Positions 27,572 through 36,043 of a DNA stretch of 64,000 nt are shown here, in pieces. The stretch comes from Pelovirga terrestris (GTDB lineage: Bacteria; Desulfobacterota; Desulfuromonadia; Desulfuromonadales; Geopsychrobacteraceae): assembly GCF_014773365.1 (NCBI RefSeq), contig NZ_JACWUN010000003.1:186001-250000 (forward strand), read 5' to 3'. A program made the position numbers and the translations under genes. Position 1 is the stretch's first letter. Every line of letters starts with the position of its first letter. Under the pieces are notes generated by a model, which saw nothing but the letters and a program-made list of their open reading frames with translations, had not been told where the DNA came from and searched no databases.

Positions 27572-27601
27572 TTGACATCTTCCCGCTTCAGTCCCTATAA
27601 C
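27572..27601 (+). promoter_or_regulatory. Sigma-70 promoter of the cobalamin operon
   Basis: TTGACA (27572-27577) and TATAAC (27596-27601) are 18 bases apart, predicting a start near 27608, ten bases before the riboswitch. This is one of the best promoter matches in the window. Confidence 0.65.
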
Positions 27602-27617
27602 GATCCACAATCGAACG

Positions 27618-27815
27618 TTTCGCCGGTGCCGCAAGGCTTGTTACTCTACCCTGGGTAGGACAACAACGGGAAGTGAGGTGTAAATCCTCCACGGACCCGC
27701 CGCTGTAAGCGAGTTAGATCTTGGACAACAAAGCCACTGGTTTTTTCAACTGGGAAGGCCGTCCGGGGCACCGGCAATCAGCCGGTAACTTGCAAGTCAG
27801 AAGACCTGCCGTCGA
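27618..27815 (+). ncRNA. Cobalamin (AdoCbl) riboswitch
   Basis: Class I cobalamin riboswitch. The conserved core is plain: CCGGTGCCGCAAGGC at the 5' side, GGGAAGTGAGGTGTAAATCC, CCACGGACCCGCCGCTGTAA, AAGCCACTGG with TGGGAAGG, and the B12 box-like AAGTCAGAAGACCTGCC at the 3' side. It controls the cobalt transport and cobalamin synthesis operon that follows. Ligand binding should favour the terminator at 27875. Boundaries are approximate. Confidence 0.95.
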
Positions 27816-27874
27816 AACATCCACTTTAATCTCCCCGGGACAGGGAGCGTGGGCAAGCGCGGCTTTAAATTCGG

Positions 27875-27910
27875 AAACCCGCCCCTGTCTTTGCAGGTGG
27901 CGGGTTTTTT
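27875..27910 (+). terminator. Riboswitch expression-platform terminator
   Basis: AAACCCGCCCCTG pairs with CAGGTGGCGGGTTTTTT across a six-base loop, with a bulge, giving a terminator with a T-run 45 bases before cbiM. It is the likely off-state structure of the riboswitch. Confidence 0.85.
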
Positions 27911-27954
27911 ATTGCGCCTCTTGCGTTTCCAAAATGGGAAACAGGAGAGAAAAA

Positions 27955-28632
27955 ATGCACATCATGGAAGGGTTTCTCCCGGCTGGTCACGCAATCGGCT
28001 GGATCCTGGTGTCGGCTCCCGTTGTTGCCTACGGCGTCTATTCCCTTGGTAAAAAAGTCAAAAAACATCCGGAGTATCGTATGCTCCTCGGCGTTGCAGC
28101 GGCCTTTACCTTTATTCTTTCGGCGCTCAAAATTCCATCGGTTAGCGGGAGCAGCTCCCACCCAACCGGAACGGGATTCGGCGCTCTGTTGTTCGGTCCC
28201 ACGGCAATGGCACCGATTGGACTCGTGGTTCTGCTTTTTCAAGCGCTCTTACTGGCCCATGGTGGCATCACAACGCTGGGTGCCAACGTTTTTTCCATGG
28301 CAATTGTCGGGCCCTTTGTTGCCTACGGTGTATTCCGGCTGGCGCGCATGGTCCGTTTACCCTTTGGACTGGCCATATTTCTTGCTACCTGCAGTGCTAA
28401 CCTGATGACCTATCTCACGACGTCGGCGCAACTGGCACTGGCGTTTCCCGATCCGGCGGGCGGCTTCGTGGCTTCTTTCGTCAAGTTTGCTGCCATTTTC
28501 GCTTTCACGCAGCTGCCACTGGCCATCATCGAAGGGTTGCTGTCGGTGTTGATATTTAATGCGCTGGCACGCTTTAACCCACAGGAACTGCGGCAGATGA
28601 ACCTGCTGCAAGCGCCCGAGGCACAACCATGA
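27955..28632 (+). CDS. cbiM: Cobalt ECF transporter S component CbiM
   Basis: Substrate-binding membrane subunit of the cobalt energy-coupling-factor transporter, 225 residues. It begins MHIMEGFLP, in which the N-terminal His and Met residues bind Co(II), and continues with about six or seven hydrophobic segments and the motif [25 protein letters not shown] precedes the ATG. First gene after the riboswitch. It forms an operon with cbiN, cbiQ and cbiO through four-base overlaps, supplying cobalt to the corrin pathway downstream. Confidence 0.96.
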   Translation: MHIMEGFLPAGHAIGWILVSAPVVAYGVYSLGKKVKKHPEYRMLLGVAAAFTFILSALKIPSVSGSSSHPTGTGFGALLFGPTAMAPIGLVVLLFQALLLAHGGITTLGANVFSMAIVGPFVAYGVFRLARMVRLPFGLAIFLATCSANLMTYLTTSAQLALAFPDPAGGFVASFVKFAAIFAFTQLPLAIIEGLLSVLIFNALARFNPQELRQMNLLQAPEAQP

Positions 28633-28946
28633 AAAAGCACCAGAACCTGCTGTTAATACTGGCAGTCATTCTGCTGGCGCTAGTGCCGCTAGGGGTGGTG
28701 CAAACGGATGAGGAGGAGACATTCACCGGTGCAGACGGCGAGGCCATGGTGGTCATTAACCAAATTGCGCCGGACTACGAGCCCTGGTTCAGCCCGTTCT
28801 GGGAGCCCCCCAGCGCAGAGGTCGAATCCCTTCTGTTTGCCTTACAGGCCGCTCTTGGCGGCGGCTTCATCGGTTACTATCTGGGCGTCTCCATCACCCG
28901 CGTGCGGATGCGTCGTGCATGGCAGCAAGGGCAGCCATGCGCATAG
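28629..28946 (+). CDS. cbiN: Cobalt transport protein CbiN
   Basis: Small membrane protein of 105 residues with an N-terminal membrane segment ([17 protein letters not shown]), a short periplasmic loop with [20 protein letters not shown], and a second membrane segment near residues 68-88. It assists CbiM in cobalt uptake. The ATG overlaps the cbiM stop. Confidence 0.93.
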   Translation: MKKHQNLLLILAVILLALVPLGVVQTDEEETFTGADGEAMVVINQIAPDYEPWFSPFWEPPSAEVESLLFALQAALGGGFIGYYLGVSITRVRMRRAWQQGQPCA

Positions 28947-29683
28947 AGCGCTTCAGTCACCAGAGTGCCTGGCGACATGTTGCGCCGAGTGCCAAGGGGA
29001 TTTTTACCCTGAGCGGTTTGTGCGCGGCCTTTCTGGCTGCCAGCGTGGCGGCTGCCGCCGGCGTAGCGCTGACGTTTGCGTTCCTGACGCTGGCCGTGGC
29101 GCGGATTGCATGGCGCTCTTATCTGCTCATTCTCGCTCCGGCGCTGTTTTTTCTGGTATTAAGTGCATTTTCCATCGCCCTGTCCATCACCTGGGGGGAG
29201 TCATGGCGTGATGTTTCCTTGTCTTTTCCGGCGGAGCAGCTCAAGCAGGCGACGCTGGTGTGCACCCGCTCCCTCGCCTGCCTTTGCTCCTTGCTGTTTC
29301 TGCCGTTGACCACCCCGTTAGGGGATTTGATGGCACTGTTGCGGCGCTTGCGTACCCCTGAGTTGCTGATCGATATCATGGTGCTGGGTTATCGTTCGCT
29401 TTTTGTTTTCGCGCAAGTCGTCAGCGCTACCCGTACGGCGCAAATAGCGCGCCTGGGATATATCAACACCCAGCGCGCCCTGCGCTCCCTGGGAATACTG
29501 ATCGCCCATACCACCCTGCACCTCTGGCAACGGGCGGAACAGTTACATGCCGCTGCTCAAGCACGATCAGGCGAGGGCCCTCTGCGTTTTGCCGATCAGA
29601 CTTTTCCCCATGCCGGGCGCGACGGCCTGATTGCCCTGCTGGCGGGAGCGAGCCTGAATATCGTCGTGGTGATCGCTGGATGA
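28937..29683 (+). CDS. cbiQ: Cobalt ECF transporter T component CbiQ
   Basis: Coupling membrane subunit of 248 residues with several hydrophobic segments and a basic cytoplasmic region containing ALRSLGILIAHTTLHLWQRA and AAAQARSGEGPLRF, the region that contacts the ATPase. ATG at 28937 follows AAGGG and overlaps the end of cbiN by ten bases; ATG at 28919 is an alternative. Its stop overlaps the start of cbiO. Confidence 0.9.
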   Translation: MRIERFSHQSAWRHVAPSAKGIFTLSGLCAAFLAASVAAAAGVALTFAFLTLAVARIAWRSYLLILAPALFFLVLSAFSIALSITWGESWRDVSLSFPAEQLKQATLVCTRSLACLCSLLFLPLTTPLGDLMALLRRLRTPELLIDIMVLGYRSLFVFAQVVSATRTAQIARLGYINTQRALRSLGILIAHTTLHLWQRAEQLHAAAQARSGEGPLRFADQTFPHAGRDGLIALLAGASLNIVVVIAG

Positions 29684-30510
29684 CAGGCGCTATTCTCGAA
29701 TTTCAGGCGGTACACTACCGCTACCCGGACGGCAGCAAAGGCCTTGATGATTGCACCTTGATGATTGCAGAAGGGGAGCGGACCGCCATCCTGGGGGCTA
29801 ACGGTGCCGGCAAAACCACCTTATTGCTACATACCAACGGTCTGCTGCGGCCCCAGCAGGGAGAGGTGCGCTATGATGATCGGCTCCTGAGCTACCGCCG
29901 CGCTGAACTCATCCGCCTGCGTACCGATATTGGCATGGTGTTCCAGAATCCTGACAGTCAGCTTTTTTCTGCCAGTGTGCGCGAAGATGTTGCTTTCGGG
30001 CCCCTTAACCTGGGGCTGTCAGCAGATGAAGTCGGGCACCGGGTTGACCGGGCGCTGGCGGCCGTTCACCTGAACGATTGCGCCCACAAACCGGTGCAGC
30101 ACCTCAGCTTCGGGCAGAAAAAACGGGTCTGTCTGGCCGGCGTGCTGGCCATGCATCCCCGCGTGCTGATTCTGGATGAACCGATGGCCGGACTCGACCC
30201 TGCCATGCAACGTGAATTTCTGAGCCTGCTCGACGAACTCCACGCGAGCGGATTGAGCGTTTTACTGGCGACCCATGATCTCGATTTTGCCTATCAGTGG
30301 AGTGATACGATGGTCATTATGGACGCCGGCAAGTGCGTGGCGCGCATTGCGACTGACACCCTGTCGGCGCAGCAGGAGGTGCTTACCCGCTTCGGACTCG
30401 GGATTCCCCAGGTGATGCAGGTGTGGAATGCGCTGGGCTCTGCCGAGGATACCCCTCCCCGCAGTGTCGAGGACCTGTGTCGTTATATTGTTGACAACGG
30501 ATACAAATAA
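29680..30510 (+). CDS. cbiO: Cobalt ECF transporter ATPase CbiO
   Basis: Cytoplasmic ABC ATPase of 276 residues that powers cobalt uptake. Walker A GANGAGKTT (near residue 39), Q-loop VFQNPDSQLF, signature LSFGQKKRV, Walker B RVLILDEPMAGLDP and H-loop LATHDLDF are all intact. The ATG overlaps the cbiQ stop. It completes the cbiMNQO transporter and is 13 bases from cobT. Confidence 0.96.
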   Translation: MTGAILEFQAVHYRYPDGSKGLDDCTLMIAEGERTAILGANGAGKTTLLLHTNGLLRPQQGEVRYDDRLLSYRRAELIRLRTDIGMVFQNPDSQLFSASVREDVAFGPLNLGLSADEVGHRVDRALAAVHLNDCAHKPVQHLSFGQKKRVCLAGVLAMHPRVLILDEPMAGLDPAMQREFLSLLDELHASGLSVLLATHDLDFAYQWSDTMVIMDAGKCVARIATDTLSAQQEVLTRFGLGIPQVMQVWNALGSAEDTPPRSVEDLCRYIVDNGYK

Positions 30511-30523
30511 TAAAGGAGCCGTG

Positions 30524-31588
30524 ATGTTAAAGACCATCATTGAGACCATAGAACCCGTCAGCGCCGCAATCCGTACCGCCGCCCAGACGCACATCGACAG
30601 TCTGGTCAAGCCTCCCGGCAGTCTGGGAAAACTGGAAGAAATTGCTGTGCAGGTGGCCGCCATCAGCGGCACCATCACCCCTGCGCCCCGTAAAAAATGC
30701 ACGATCGTCATGGCCGCCGATCACGGGGTTGTCGCAGAGGGGATTGCCTGCGCCCCCCAGGAAGTGACCGCTATCCAGTCCATCAATATGCTCAAGAACA
30801 TCACCGGTATCTGCGTCATCAGCGCCGCTAACGGCGCCGACCTGCGCGTGGTCGATATCGGCATTAAGCCGACCATCTCTCATCCTGGCCTGATCGAACG
30901 CAAAATTCGTCCCGGCACCGCCAATTTCGCCAAGGAACCCGCCATGGAGCGCCGCGAAGCGGAGCAGGCCCTGCTGGTCGGTATCGAGATGGTCAAAAGT
31001 CTGGTCGCCGAAGGCTATAATCTGATCGGTACCGGCGAAATGGGAATCGGCAACACCAGTTGCAGCAGCGCCGTCTACATGGCCTTTACCGGCGCCCATG
31101 CTGATGTCGCCGTCGGCAAGGGTGGCGGCATCAGTGACGAAGCCCTGGCGCGCAAAAAACAGGTGATCAGCGCAGCCCTGGCACTCCACCAGCCCGATCC
31201 GAACGATCCGCTGGACGTCCTGGCCAAAGTTGGCGGTCTGGACGTGGCGGGCATGGCCGGTTGCTTTCTGGGTGCCGCTCATTGCAAAGTACCGGTGGTC
31301 ATCGACGGCTTTATTTCTGCCGCCGCCGCGCTGGTAGCCTATCGCCTCAACCCGCTGGTCAAGGAGTACATGATCCCTTCTCACCTGTCGGCGGAACCCG
31401 GCTACGTTCATATCATGCGCGAGCTCGGCCTGGAACCGATGCTGCATCTGAACATGCGTCTGGGTGAAGGCAGCGGTTGCCCGCTGGCCTTCGGCATTAT
31501 CGATGCTGCACTGGGCATGTTAACCGATATGGCAACCTTCGACGAAGCCATGATCAACGGCGACTATCTGGTGGACATACGATCATGA
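30524..31588 (+). CDS. cobT: Nicotinate-nucleotide:DMB phosphoribosyltransferase CobT
   Basis: Makes alpha-ribazole phosphate from 5,6-dimethylbenzimidazole and nicotinate mononucleotide for the lower ligand of cobalamin. The protein has 354 residues, as usual. Landmarks are LVKPPGSLGKLE, MAADHGVVAEG, IGTGEMGIGNTSCSSAV and the catalytic Glu315 in LGEGSGCPLAF. AAAGGAG precedes the ATG at 30524. Its partner for the base, BluB, is encoded at the far end of the same cluster. Confidence 0.96.
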   Translation: MLKTIIETIEPVSAAIRTAAQTHIDSLVKPPGSLGKLEEIAVQVAAISGTITPAPRKKCTIVMAADHGVVAEGIACAPQEVTAIQSINMLKNITGICVISAANGADLRVVDIGIKPTISHPGLIERKIRPGTANFAKEPAMERREAEQALLVGIEMVKSLVAEGYNLIGTGEMGIGNTSCSSAVYMAFTGAHADVAVGKGGGISDEALARKKQVISAALALHQPDPNDPLDVLAKVGGLDVAGMAGCFLGAAHCKVPVVIDGFISAAAALVAYRLNPLVKEYMIPSHLSAEPGYVHIMRELGLEPMLHLNMRLGEGSGCPLAFGIIDAALGMLTDMATFDEAMINGDYLVDIRS

Positions 31589-32481
31589 AGCAGTGCGAAC
31601 AGGAGACTCTTACAGCCATCGTCCTGGCAGCCTTCGGTACCACCTATCCGGCAACCCTGGAACCGATTCTGGCCATGCTGCACGATGTCAAAGAGCGTTA
31701 TCCCGACGTTCCTGTCCGCCTGGCTTTCACATCCAACATCATTCGGCGCAAATGGCATGAGCGGGCTGGAGACGCAAACTACCGCCGTGTACATCCGGCC
31801 ATTCCCAAACAAATTTATACCGTCAAGAACGTGCTGGGCGCCATGGCCGACCTGCAGAATGAGGGCTATCGGCGGATCGTCGTCCAGCCGGCACTGATCG
31901 TTGACGGCGAGGAGTACCGTGACCTGGCTGCGTACGTCGAAGCTCTGGGCGCGATCAGAACCAGCAAACCGCAATGGCAGCCCTTCGAAAAAGTCGCCCT
32001 CGGCAAACCCCTGCTGGGCGCTTTTGATCATCGCGAGCAGCTCAATGGCCTGGTGCGGGCGCTGAAGCCCGATATCGATGCGGCACGGGCCGTTGATGCC
32101 ACCCTGGTCTACATGGGTCACGGTAATGAGCACATGGCCCAGGGCGCCTATTACGAACTGGAAATCCTGCTGCGGCGTGCATATGGCATGCCCGTCTGCA
32201 TCGGCCTGGTGGAAGGGCTGCCCGACGTTGAAACCGTGCGGGAAAAACTGGCCGCCGCCGAAACCCGCAAGGTGCTGTTAAAGCCGCTGATGTACGTAGC
32301 CGGGGATCATGCCCGCAATGACATGGCCGGGGACGAGGAGGACTCGTGGCTGACCCTGCTTGAGAAGGATGGCTATCAGGTTACCCCTGTCTTCGAAGGT
32401 CTCGGACAGAACCCTGCCGTACGGGCGATTTTTCTGGAGTTACTAAAACAAGCCGCACAGCAAGCGGCCATCGATTTGTGA
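31585..32481 (+). CDS. cbiK: Anaerobic sirohydrochlorin cobaltochelatase CbiK
   Basis: Class II chelatase of 298 residues that inserts cobalt into sirohydrochlorin, the committed step of the early-cobalt (anaerobic) route. Metal-binding His179 lies in VYMGHGNEHMAQG and His242 in YVAGDHARNDMAGDEEDSW, both hallmarks of CbiK. No signal peptide is visible, so it should be cytosolic, unlike the periplasmic CbiK of some sulfate reducers. The ATG overlaps the cobT stop (ATGA). Confidence 0.95.
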   Translation: MKQCEQETLTAIVLAAFGTTYPATLEPILAMLHDVKERYPDVPVRLAFTSNIIRRKWHERAGDANYRRVHPAIPKQIYTVKNVLGAMADLQNEGYRRIVVQPALIVDGEEYRDLAAYVEALGAIRTSKPQWQPFEKVALGKPLLGAFDHREQLNGLVRALKPDIDAARAVDATLVYMGHGNEHMAQGAYYELEILLRRAYGMPVCIGLVEGLPDVETVREKLAAAETRKVLLKPLMYVAGDHARNDMAGDEEDSWLTLLEKDGYQVTPVFEGLGQNPAVRAIFLELLKQAAQQAAIDL

Positions 32482-32487
32482 GATAAG

Positions 32488-33207
32488 ATGAGCGAACTTA
32501 TTATCGTCGGCGCCGGTTTGGGCGCACAATCCATCACCCTTGCAGGGATCGAAGCGATCCGCCGGGCCGAAGTCGTCCTCTACGACCGCTTGATTCATCC
32601 CGCCATCTGCGCGCAGATCAGCTGTGAAGCCTTGGACGTCGGCAAGCGCCCCTACGACGCTCATTGCCGGACCCAGGTCCAGATCAATGCGTTAATTATC
32701 GAGCAACTGCAACGGGGCAAGCGCGTCGTCCGCCTCAAAGGGGGTGACACCTCGGTCTTTGCCCGCACCGTGGAGGAAGTAGAAGCCGCCCGCTCCGTCG
32801 GTGCCCGCGTCACCCTCATCCCGGGTGTTACCTCGGCCTCATCCCTGGTCGCCAGGGTCCAGGGTGCCCTGACCGATCGCCGCTCTGCGGCAGGAGTGGT
32901 CTTTATCACCGGTCACACCAAGGTGGATAACCTGGAAACCAGCTACCGCTGGGACGCCCTGGTAAACCTCGGCTTTACCATCGTCATCTACATGGGAGTC
33001 AGAAACATGCCGGTCATTCGAAATCAGTTGCTCAAGCATGGCATGGCAGCCACCACGCCGGTGCTGATCGGTCAGAGTCTGGAAACCGAGCAGGAGCGGA
33101 TTTTTTCCACCACCCTGGACGAGGTATTGTCCTGTATCGCCGACCGGCAGATCAGTCACCCTGCCACCATCATTATCGGTGAAGTCGCGAAGCTCGCGGA
33201 GGTTTAG
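32488..33207 (+). CDS. cobA: Uroporphyrinogen-III C-methyltransferase-like (divergent CobA)
   Basis: SAM-dependent tetrapyrrole methylase of 239 residues, by similarity the enzyme that methylates uroporphyrinogen III at C2 and C7 to give precorrin-2. Overall sequence (VVLYDRLIHP, RVVRLKGGD, LIPGVTSASS) fits the family. Two of its best motifs are altered: the first glycine-rich turn reads VGAGLGAQSIT instead of the usual GxGPGDPxLLT, and the RLKGGDPFVFGRG motif reads RLKGGDTSVFARTV. It may be a specialised or weakened paralogue with a regular enzyme elsewhere. It lies 6 bases after cbiK and abuts cobO. Confidence 0.8.
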   Translation: MSELIIVGAGLGAQSITLAGIEAIRRAEVVLYDRLIHPAICAQISCEALDVGKRPYDAHCRTQVQINALIIEQLQRGKRVVRLKGGDTSVFARTVEEVEAARSVGARVTLIPGVTSASSLVARVQGALTDRRSAAGVVFITGHTKVDNLETSYRWDALVNLGFTIVIYMGVRNMPVIRNQLLKHGMAATTPVLIGQSLETEQERIFSTTLDEVLSCIADRQISHPATIIIGEVAKLAEV

Positions 33208-33729
33208 ATGCCTGCCCAAGGTTATGTGCAGATTTACACCGGCAACGGCAAAGGCAAGACTACGGCAGCGCTAGGACTGGCGGTACGCTGCGCCGGAGCC
33301 GGAGGGAAAGTCTTCTTTTGTCAGTTCTTGAAAAAGGGGGATTCGTCGGAATGGACCGCCCTGCAGCACTTGCAGGAGCGCATCATCCACCGCGCCTTCG
33401 GCACCGGGGAATTCATCCGCAGCACGCCTTCAGCTGAAGATCGGCAGCTTGCAAAGTGCGGCATAGCGGAGGCACAAGCGGCATTGGCATCCGGCGCCTA
33501 CGACCTGATCGTGCTGGATGAACTGCTCGGCCTCCTGGCCAAAGGACTGGTCAACATTGACGAGATATTTGATCTGCTGCACTTGCGCCCGCCGCGCACC
33601 GAACTGCTGCTGACTGGTCGCAACGCCCCGGCTGAACTGGTGGAGAAAGCCGACCTGGTGACGGAAATGTGCGAGATAAAGCACTATTATCAGCAGGGCG
33701 TCGCCGCGCGAACAGGAATAGAGAAATAG
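33208..33729 (+). CDS. cobO: Corrinoid adenosyltransferase CobO/BtuR
   Basis: Cytosolic enzyme of 173 residues that transfers adenosyl from ATP to Co(I) corrinoids. The P-loop is YTGNGKGKTTAALGLA (residues ~10-25), and the C-terminal half carries DLIVLDELLGLLAKGL and ELLLTGRNAPAELVEKADLV, typical of the family. GGAGG is five bases before the ATG, which follows the cobA stop without a gap. Confidence 0.95.
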   Translation: MPAQGYVQIYTGNGKGKTTAALGLAVRCAGAGGKVFFCQFLKKGDSSEWTALQHLQERIIHRAFGTGEFIRSTPSAEDRQLAKCGIAEAQAALASGAYDLIVLDELLGLLAKGLVNIDEIFDLLHLRPPRTELLLTGRNAPAELVEKADLVTEMCEIKHYYQQGVAARTGIEK

Positions 33730-33730
33730 G

Positions 33731-33765
33731 GGGTGGGGTTTCTCCACCCTGGAACGCGCGGTTCC
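33731..33765 (+). promoter_or_regulatory. Paired hairpins between cobO and cobU
   Basis: GGGTGG-N7-CCACCC (33731-33749) and GGAAC-N5-GTTCC (33751-33765) stand side by side in the only sizeable gap of the run cobT-cbiB. They may be a processing or mRNA-stability site; no T-run follows, so not a standard terminator. Confidence 0.35.
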
Positions 33766-33781
33766 CACAAGGAGCACGAAA

Positions 33782-34303
33782 ATGTCATACACAACCCTGA
33801 TCACCGGCGGCGTCGGCAGCGGCAAAACCCATCATGCCCTTGGCCTGGCGGCTCCAGCGTTGCGCAAGGCATATATCGCCACCGCACCGACCAACCTTGA
33901 TCCGGAAATGGATCGCAAAATCCGTGTCCACCAGGGAGAACGGGATGCCTCCTACACCACCATTGAGGAACAGCTGCAGCTCGCCGACGCCTATCAGCGC
34001 GCCCTGGAGCTTCCCTGCGACACCATCCTCATCGATTGCCTGACCCTCTGGGCGAGCAACCTGGTTTTCACCGCAACAGCAGAAAATGAGCCCCTGGATG
34101 AATTTCTGGCGCTGCTTGGCACCTCGACGCGGCGTACCATCATCGTCACCAACGAAGTCTCCCTGGGGGTGATTCCGGCCGATCCCATGACCCGCCGCTA
34201 CTGCTCCCTGCTGGCACGCATCAACCGCTGCGTCGCTGCGCTGGCCGATGAAGTATTGTTGCTGGTCAGCGGTATTGCCGTCCCCGTCAAGGCACAGCGA
34301 TGA
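33782..34303 (+). CDS. cobU: Adenosylcobinamide kinase / guanylyltransferase CobU
   Basis: Bifunctional enzyme of 173 residues that phosphorylates adenosylcobinamide and attaches GMP. The P-loop TGGVGSGKTHHA is at residues ~8-19; the guanylylated His region (RKIRVHQGERDASYTTIEE), LIDCLTLWASNL and TNEVSLGVIPADPMTRRY are all characteristic. AAGGAG precedes the ATG. Overlaps cobS by four bases. Confidence 0.95.
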   Translation: MSYTTLITGGVGSGKTHHALGLAAPALRKAYIATAPTNLDPEMDRKIRVHQGERDASYTTIEEQLQLADAYQRALELPCDTILIDCLTLWASNLVFTATAENEPLDEFLALLGTSTRRTIIVTNEVSLGVIPADPMTRRYCSLLARINRCVAALADEVLLLVSGIAVPVKAQR

Positions 34304-35004
34304 AGGGCTTTCTCAGCGCTCTGAACTTTCTCACCATTATCCGCCTGGGCTCCGCACCCTTCGACGGCGCCAGGGCAACCGCCGCCTTTGCCTGGGTCGG
34401 GCTGCTGATCGGTGCCGGGCTGGCGTTGCTGCACTGGCTCACCCCGGTTACCATCGCGCCTTTTGTCCTGGTGCTCTATCTGGTGGTGATCAGCGGCGCT
34501 CTGCATCTGGACGGTCTGTGCGACAGTGCCGACGCCCTCTTCTCCCACCGCGACCGTGAAAAAAAACTGGCTATCATGAAGGATGTCCACGCGGGCACCA
34601 TGGGGGTGGTGGCGATTGTCCTCGTACTTGGTGCCAAAGGGGTAGCTTTTGCCCATCTCAGCAATATGGCCCTGCTGGTGCTGATTCCGGCACTGTCGCG
34701 CTTCGCCATGGCCGTTGCCATGCACCGCCTGCCCTACGCCCGCCAGGACGGGCTGGCCAAACCATTCTTCACCGGTGAACGCTCCGGGCTGATCGTCCCC
34801 GGCCTGATCTTGCCGGCGCTGGCCTTTTTTGCGCTCCCCTTCGGGCTGTTTATCGGCATTCTTGGTGTCTATCTGGCGTTTCTTGCCCTGATCCTGTGGT
34901 GGTATCGGCGGATGATCGGCGGCGTCACCGGTGACATGCTCGGCGCCCTCTGCGAAGTGTGCGAGGCAGTATTGTTGCTGGCGGCGGTTGTGCTTGGAGG
35001 GTAA
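34300..35004 (+). CDS. cobS: Cobalamin synthase CobS (AdoCbi-GDP ribazoletransferase)
   Basis: Membrane enzyme of 234 residues that joins adenosylcobinamide-GDP to alpha-ribazole (phosphate) in the last assembly step. It has several hydrophobic segments and the conserved acidic motif GALHLDGLCDSADALFS with RDREKKLAIMKDVHAGTMG after it. The ATG overlaps the cobU stop. Confidence 0.94.
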   Translation: MKGFLSALNFLTIIRLGSAPFDGARATAAFAWVGLLIGAGLALLHWLTPVTIAPFVLVLYLVVISGALHLDGLCDSADALFSHRDREKKLAIMKDVHAGTMGVVAIVLVLGAKGVAFAHLSNMALLVLIPALSRFAMAVAMHRLPYARQDGLAKPFFTGERSGLIVPGLILPALAFFALPFGLFIGILGVYLAFLALILWWYRRMIGGVTGDMLGALCEVCEAVLLLAAVVLGG

Positions 35005-35005
35005 A

Positions 35006-36043
35006 TTGATCGTGCACCAGCAACATCACGGCGGCAACATCTACCGGGCAGCGGCCATACTGGGTTGCCGCCCCGATGCCATTCGCGATTACAGCTCGAA
35101 TGTCGCCGACAGCCAGCCGGCAGTTGTCAAAGACCTTGATCTTCCGCGTCTGCTTGGCCGCCTGCCGGAACCCCACAGCCACACCCTGCGGGCGGCCCTG
35201 GCTGCTCACTACCAAATTGCGCCTGAAAACATCTGTGTTAGCGCCGGCACCAGCGAGGCCATCGAACGGCTCTGCGCTCTTTTTGCCGGCAAGCGGGTCA
35301 CTATTTTTACGCCGACCTACAGTGACTACCAGCACTTTGCCCACGCCGCTGCTCTTGACATCACATCGGTTGTCGCGCCCGCGCCCGATTATGCCTTTAC
35401 CCTGGACGATATGTGCATCGACAGCGAACTCTGTTTTCTGTGCCAACCCAACAACCCCACCGGCACGAGCGTGGCGCGCACCGACCTTGTCGCGCTGATC
35501 GCCCGGCATCCCGCCACCCTGTTTGTCGTCGACGAATCCTATCTGCCATTTCACCTTGAGGAAGAATCCCTCAGTTTGACAACCCAGCTCAGCGCAAATT
35601 TGCTGGTGTTGCGCTCCTTCTCCAAGATTCACGGCCTGCCGGGGCTGCGACTGGGGTTCACCCTGAGCGGCAACCGGGAATTAACGGCGGAGCTGGAGCA
35701 GCGCTGCTCCCCCTGGAACGTCAACTGTCCGGCTCAGGAGCTCGGACTGCGGCTGATCGATATCGACAACCGGCCGATGGCACAACGCATTGCCGCCCAG
35801 CGACGACAGCTGCTCAGTGAGCTGGACAGCTTCCCCTGGCTGCAGACCCTGCCGTCAACGGTAAATTTCATCCTCTGCCGGCTGCAGGGACGACGGGCAG
35901 CGGAACTATTCGAGCATTGCCTGGCGCGCCGGGTGTTGATCCGTGACTGCGGCAACTTCGAAGGACTTGTCGGCGAGCACATCCGCTTCAGCATAAAAAA
36001 CGATATGACACCGCTGCTGACCGCCTTTCGGGAACTGGCATGA
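35006..36043 (+). CDS. cobD: PLP-dependent aminotransferase-like decarboxylase, CobD type
   Basis: Fold-type I PLP protein of 345 residues related to threonine-phosphate decarboxylase CobD and histidinol-phosphate aminotransferase. CobD makes aminopropanol phosphate for the nucleotide loop. The N-terminus HQQHHGGNIYRAA and DYSSNVADSQP fits CobD (HGGN, D[FY]S-N). The PLP-binding lysine is in LRSFSKIHGLPGLRLGF, with CQPNNPTGT and VVDESYLPF also present. The best start is TTG at 35006, five bases from GGAGG, just after the cobS stop; GTG at 35012 is possible. Position between cobS and cbiB supports the role. Confidence 0.88.
   Translation: MIVHQQHHGGNIYRAAAILGCRPDAIRDYSSNVADSQPAVVKDLDLPRLLGRLPEPHSHTLRAALAAHYQIAPENICVSAGTSEAIERLCALFAGKRVTIFTPTYSDYQHFAHAAALDITSVVAPAPDYAFTLDDMCIDSELCFLCQPNNPTGTSVARTDLVALIARHPATLFVVDESYLPFHLEEESLSLTTQLSANLLVLRSFSKIHGLPGLRLGFTLSGNRELTAELEQRCSPWNVNCPAQELGLRLIDIDNRPMAQRIAAQRRQLLSELDSFPWLQTLPSTVNFILCRLQGRRAAELFEHCLARRVLIRDCGNFEGLVGEHIRFSIKNDMTPLLTAFRELA

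Noticed and set aside
30527-31447. Long minus-strand frame opposite cobT
   Set aside because: It is a shadow of the GC-rich codon pattern of cobT, with no family resemblance and no start signal.
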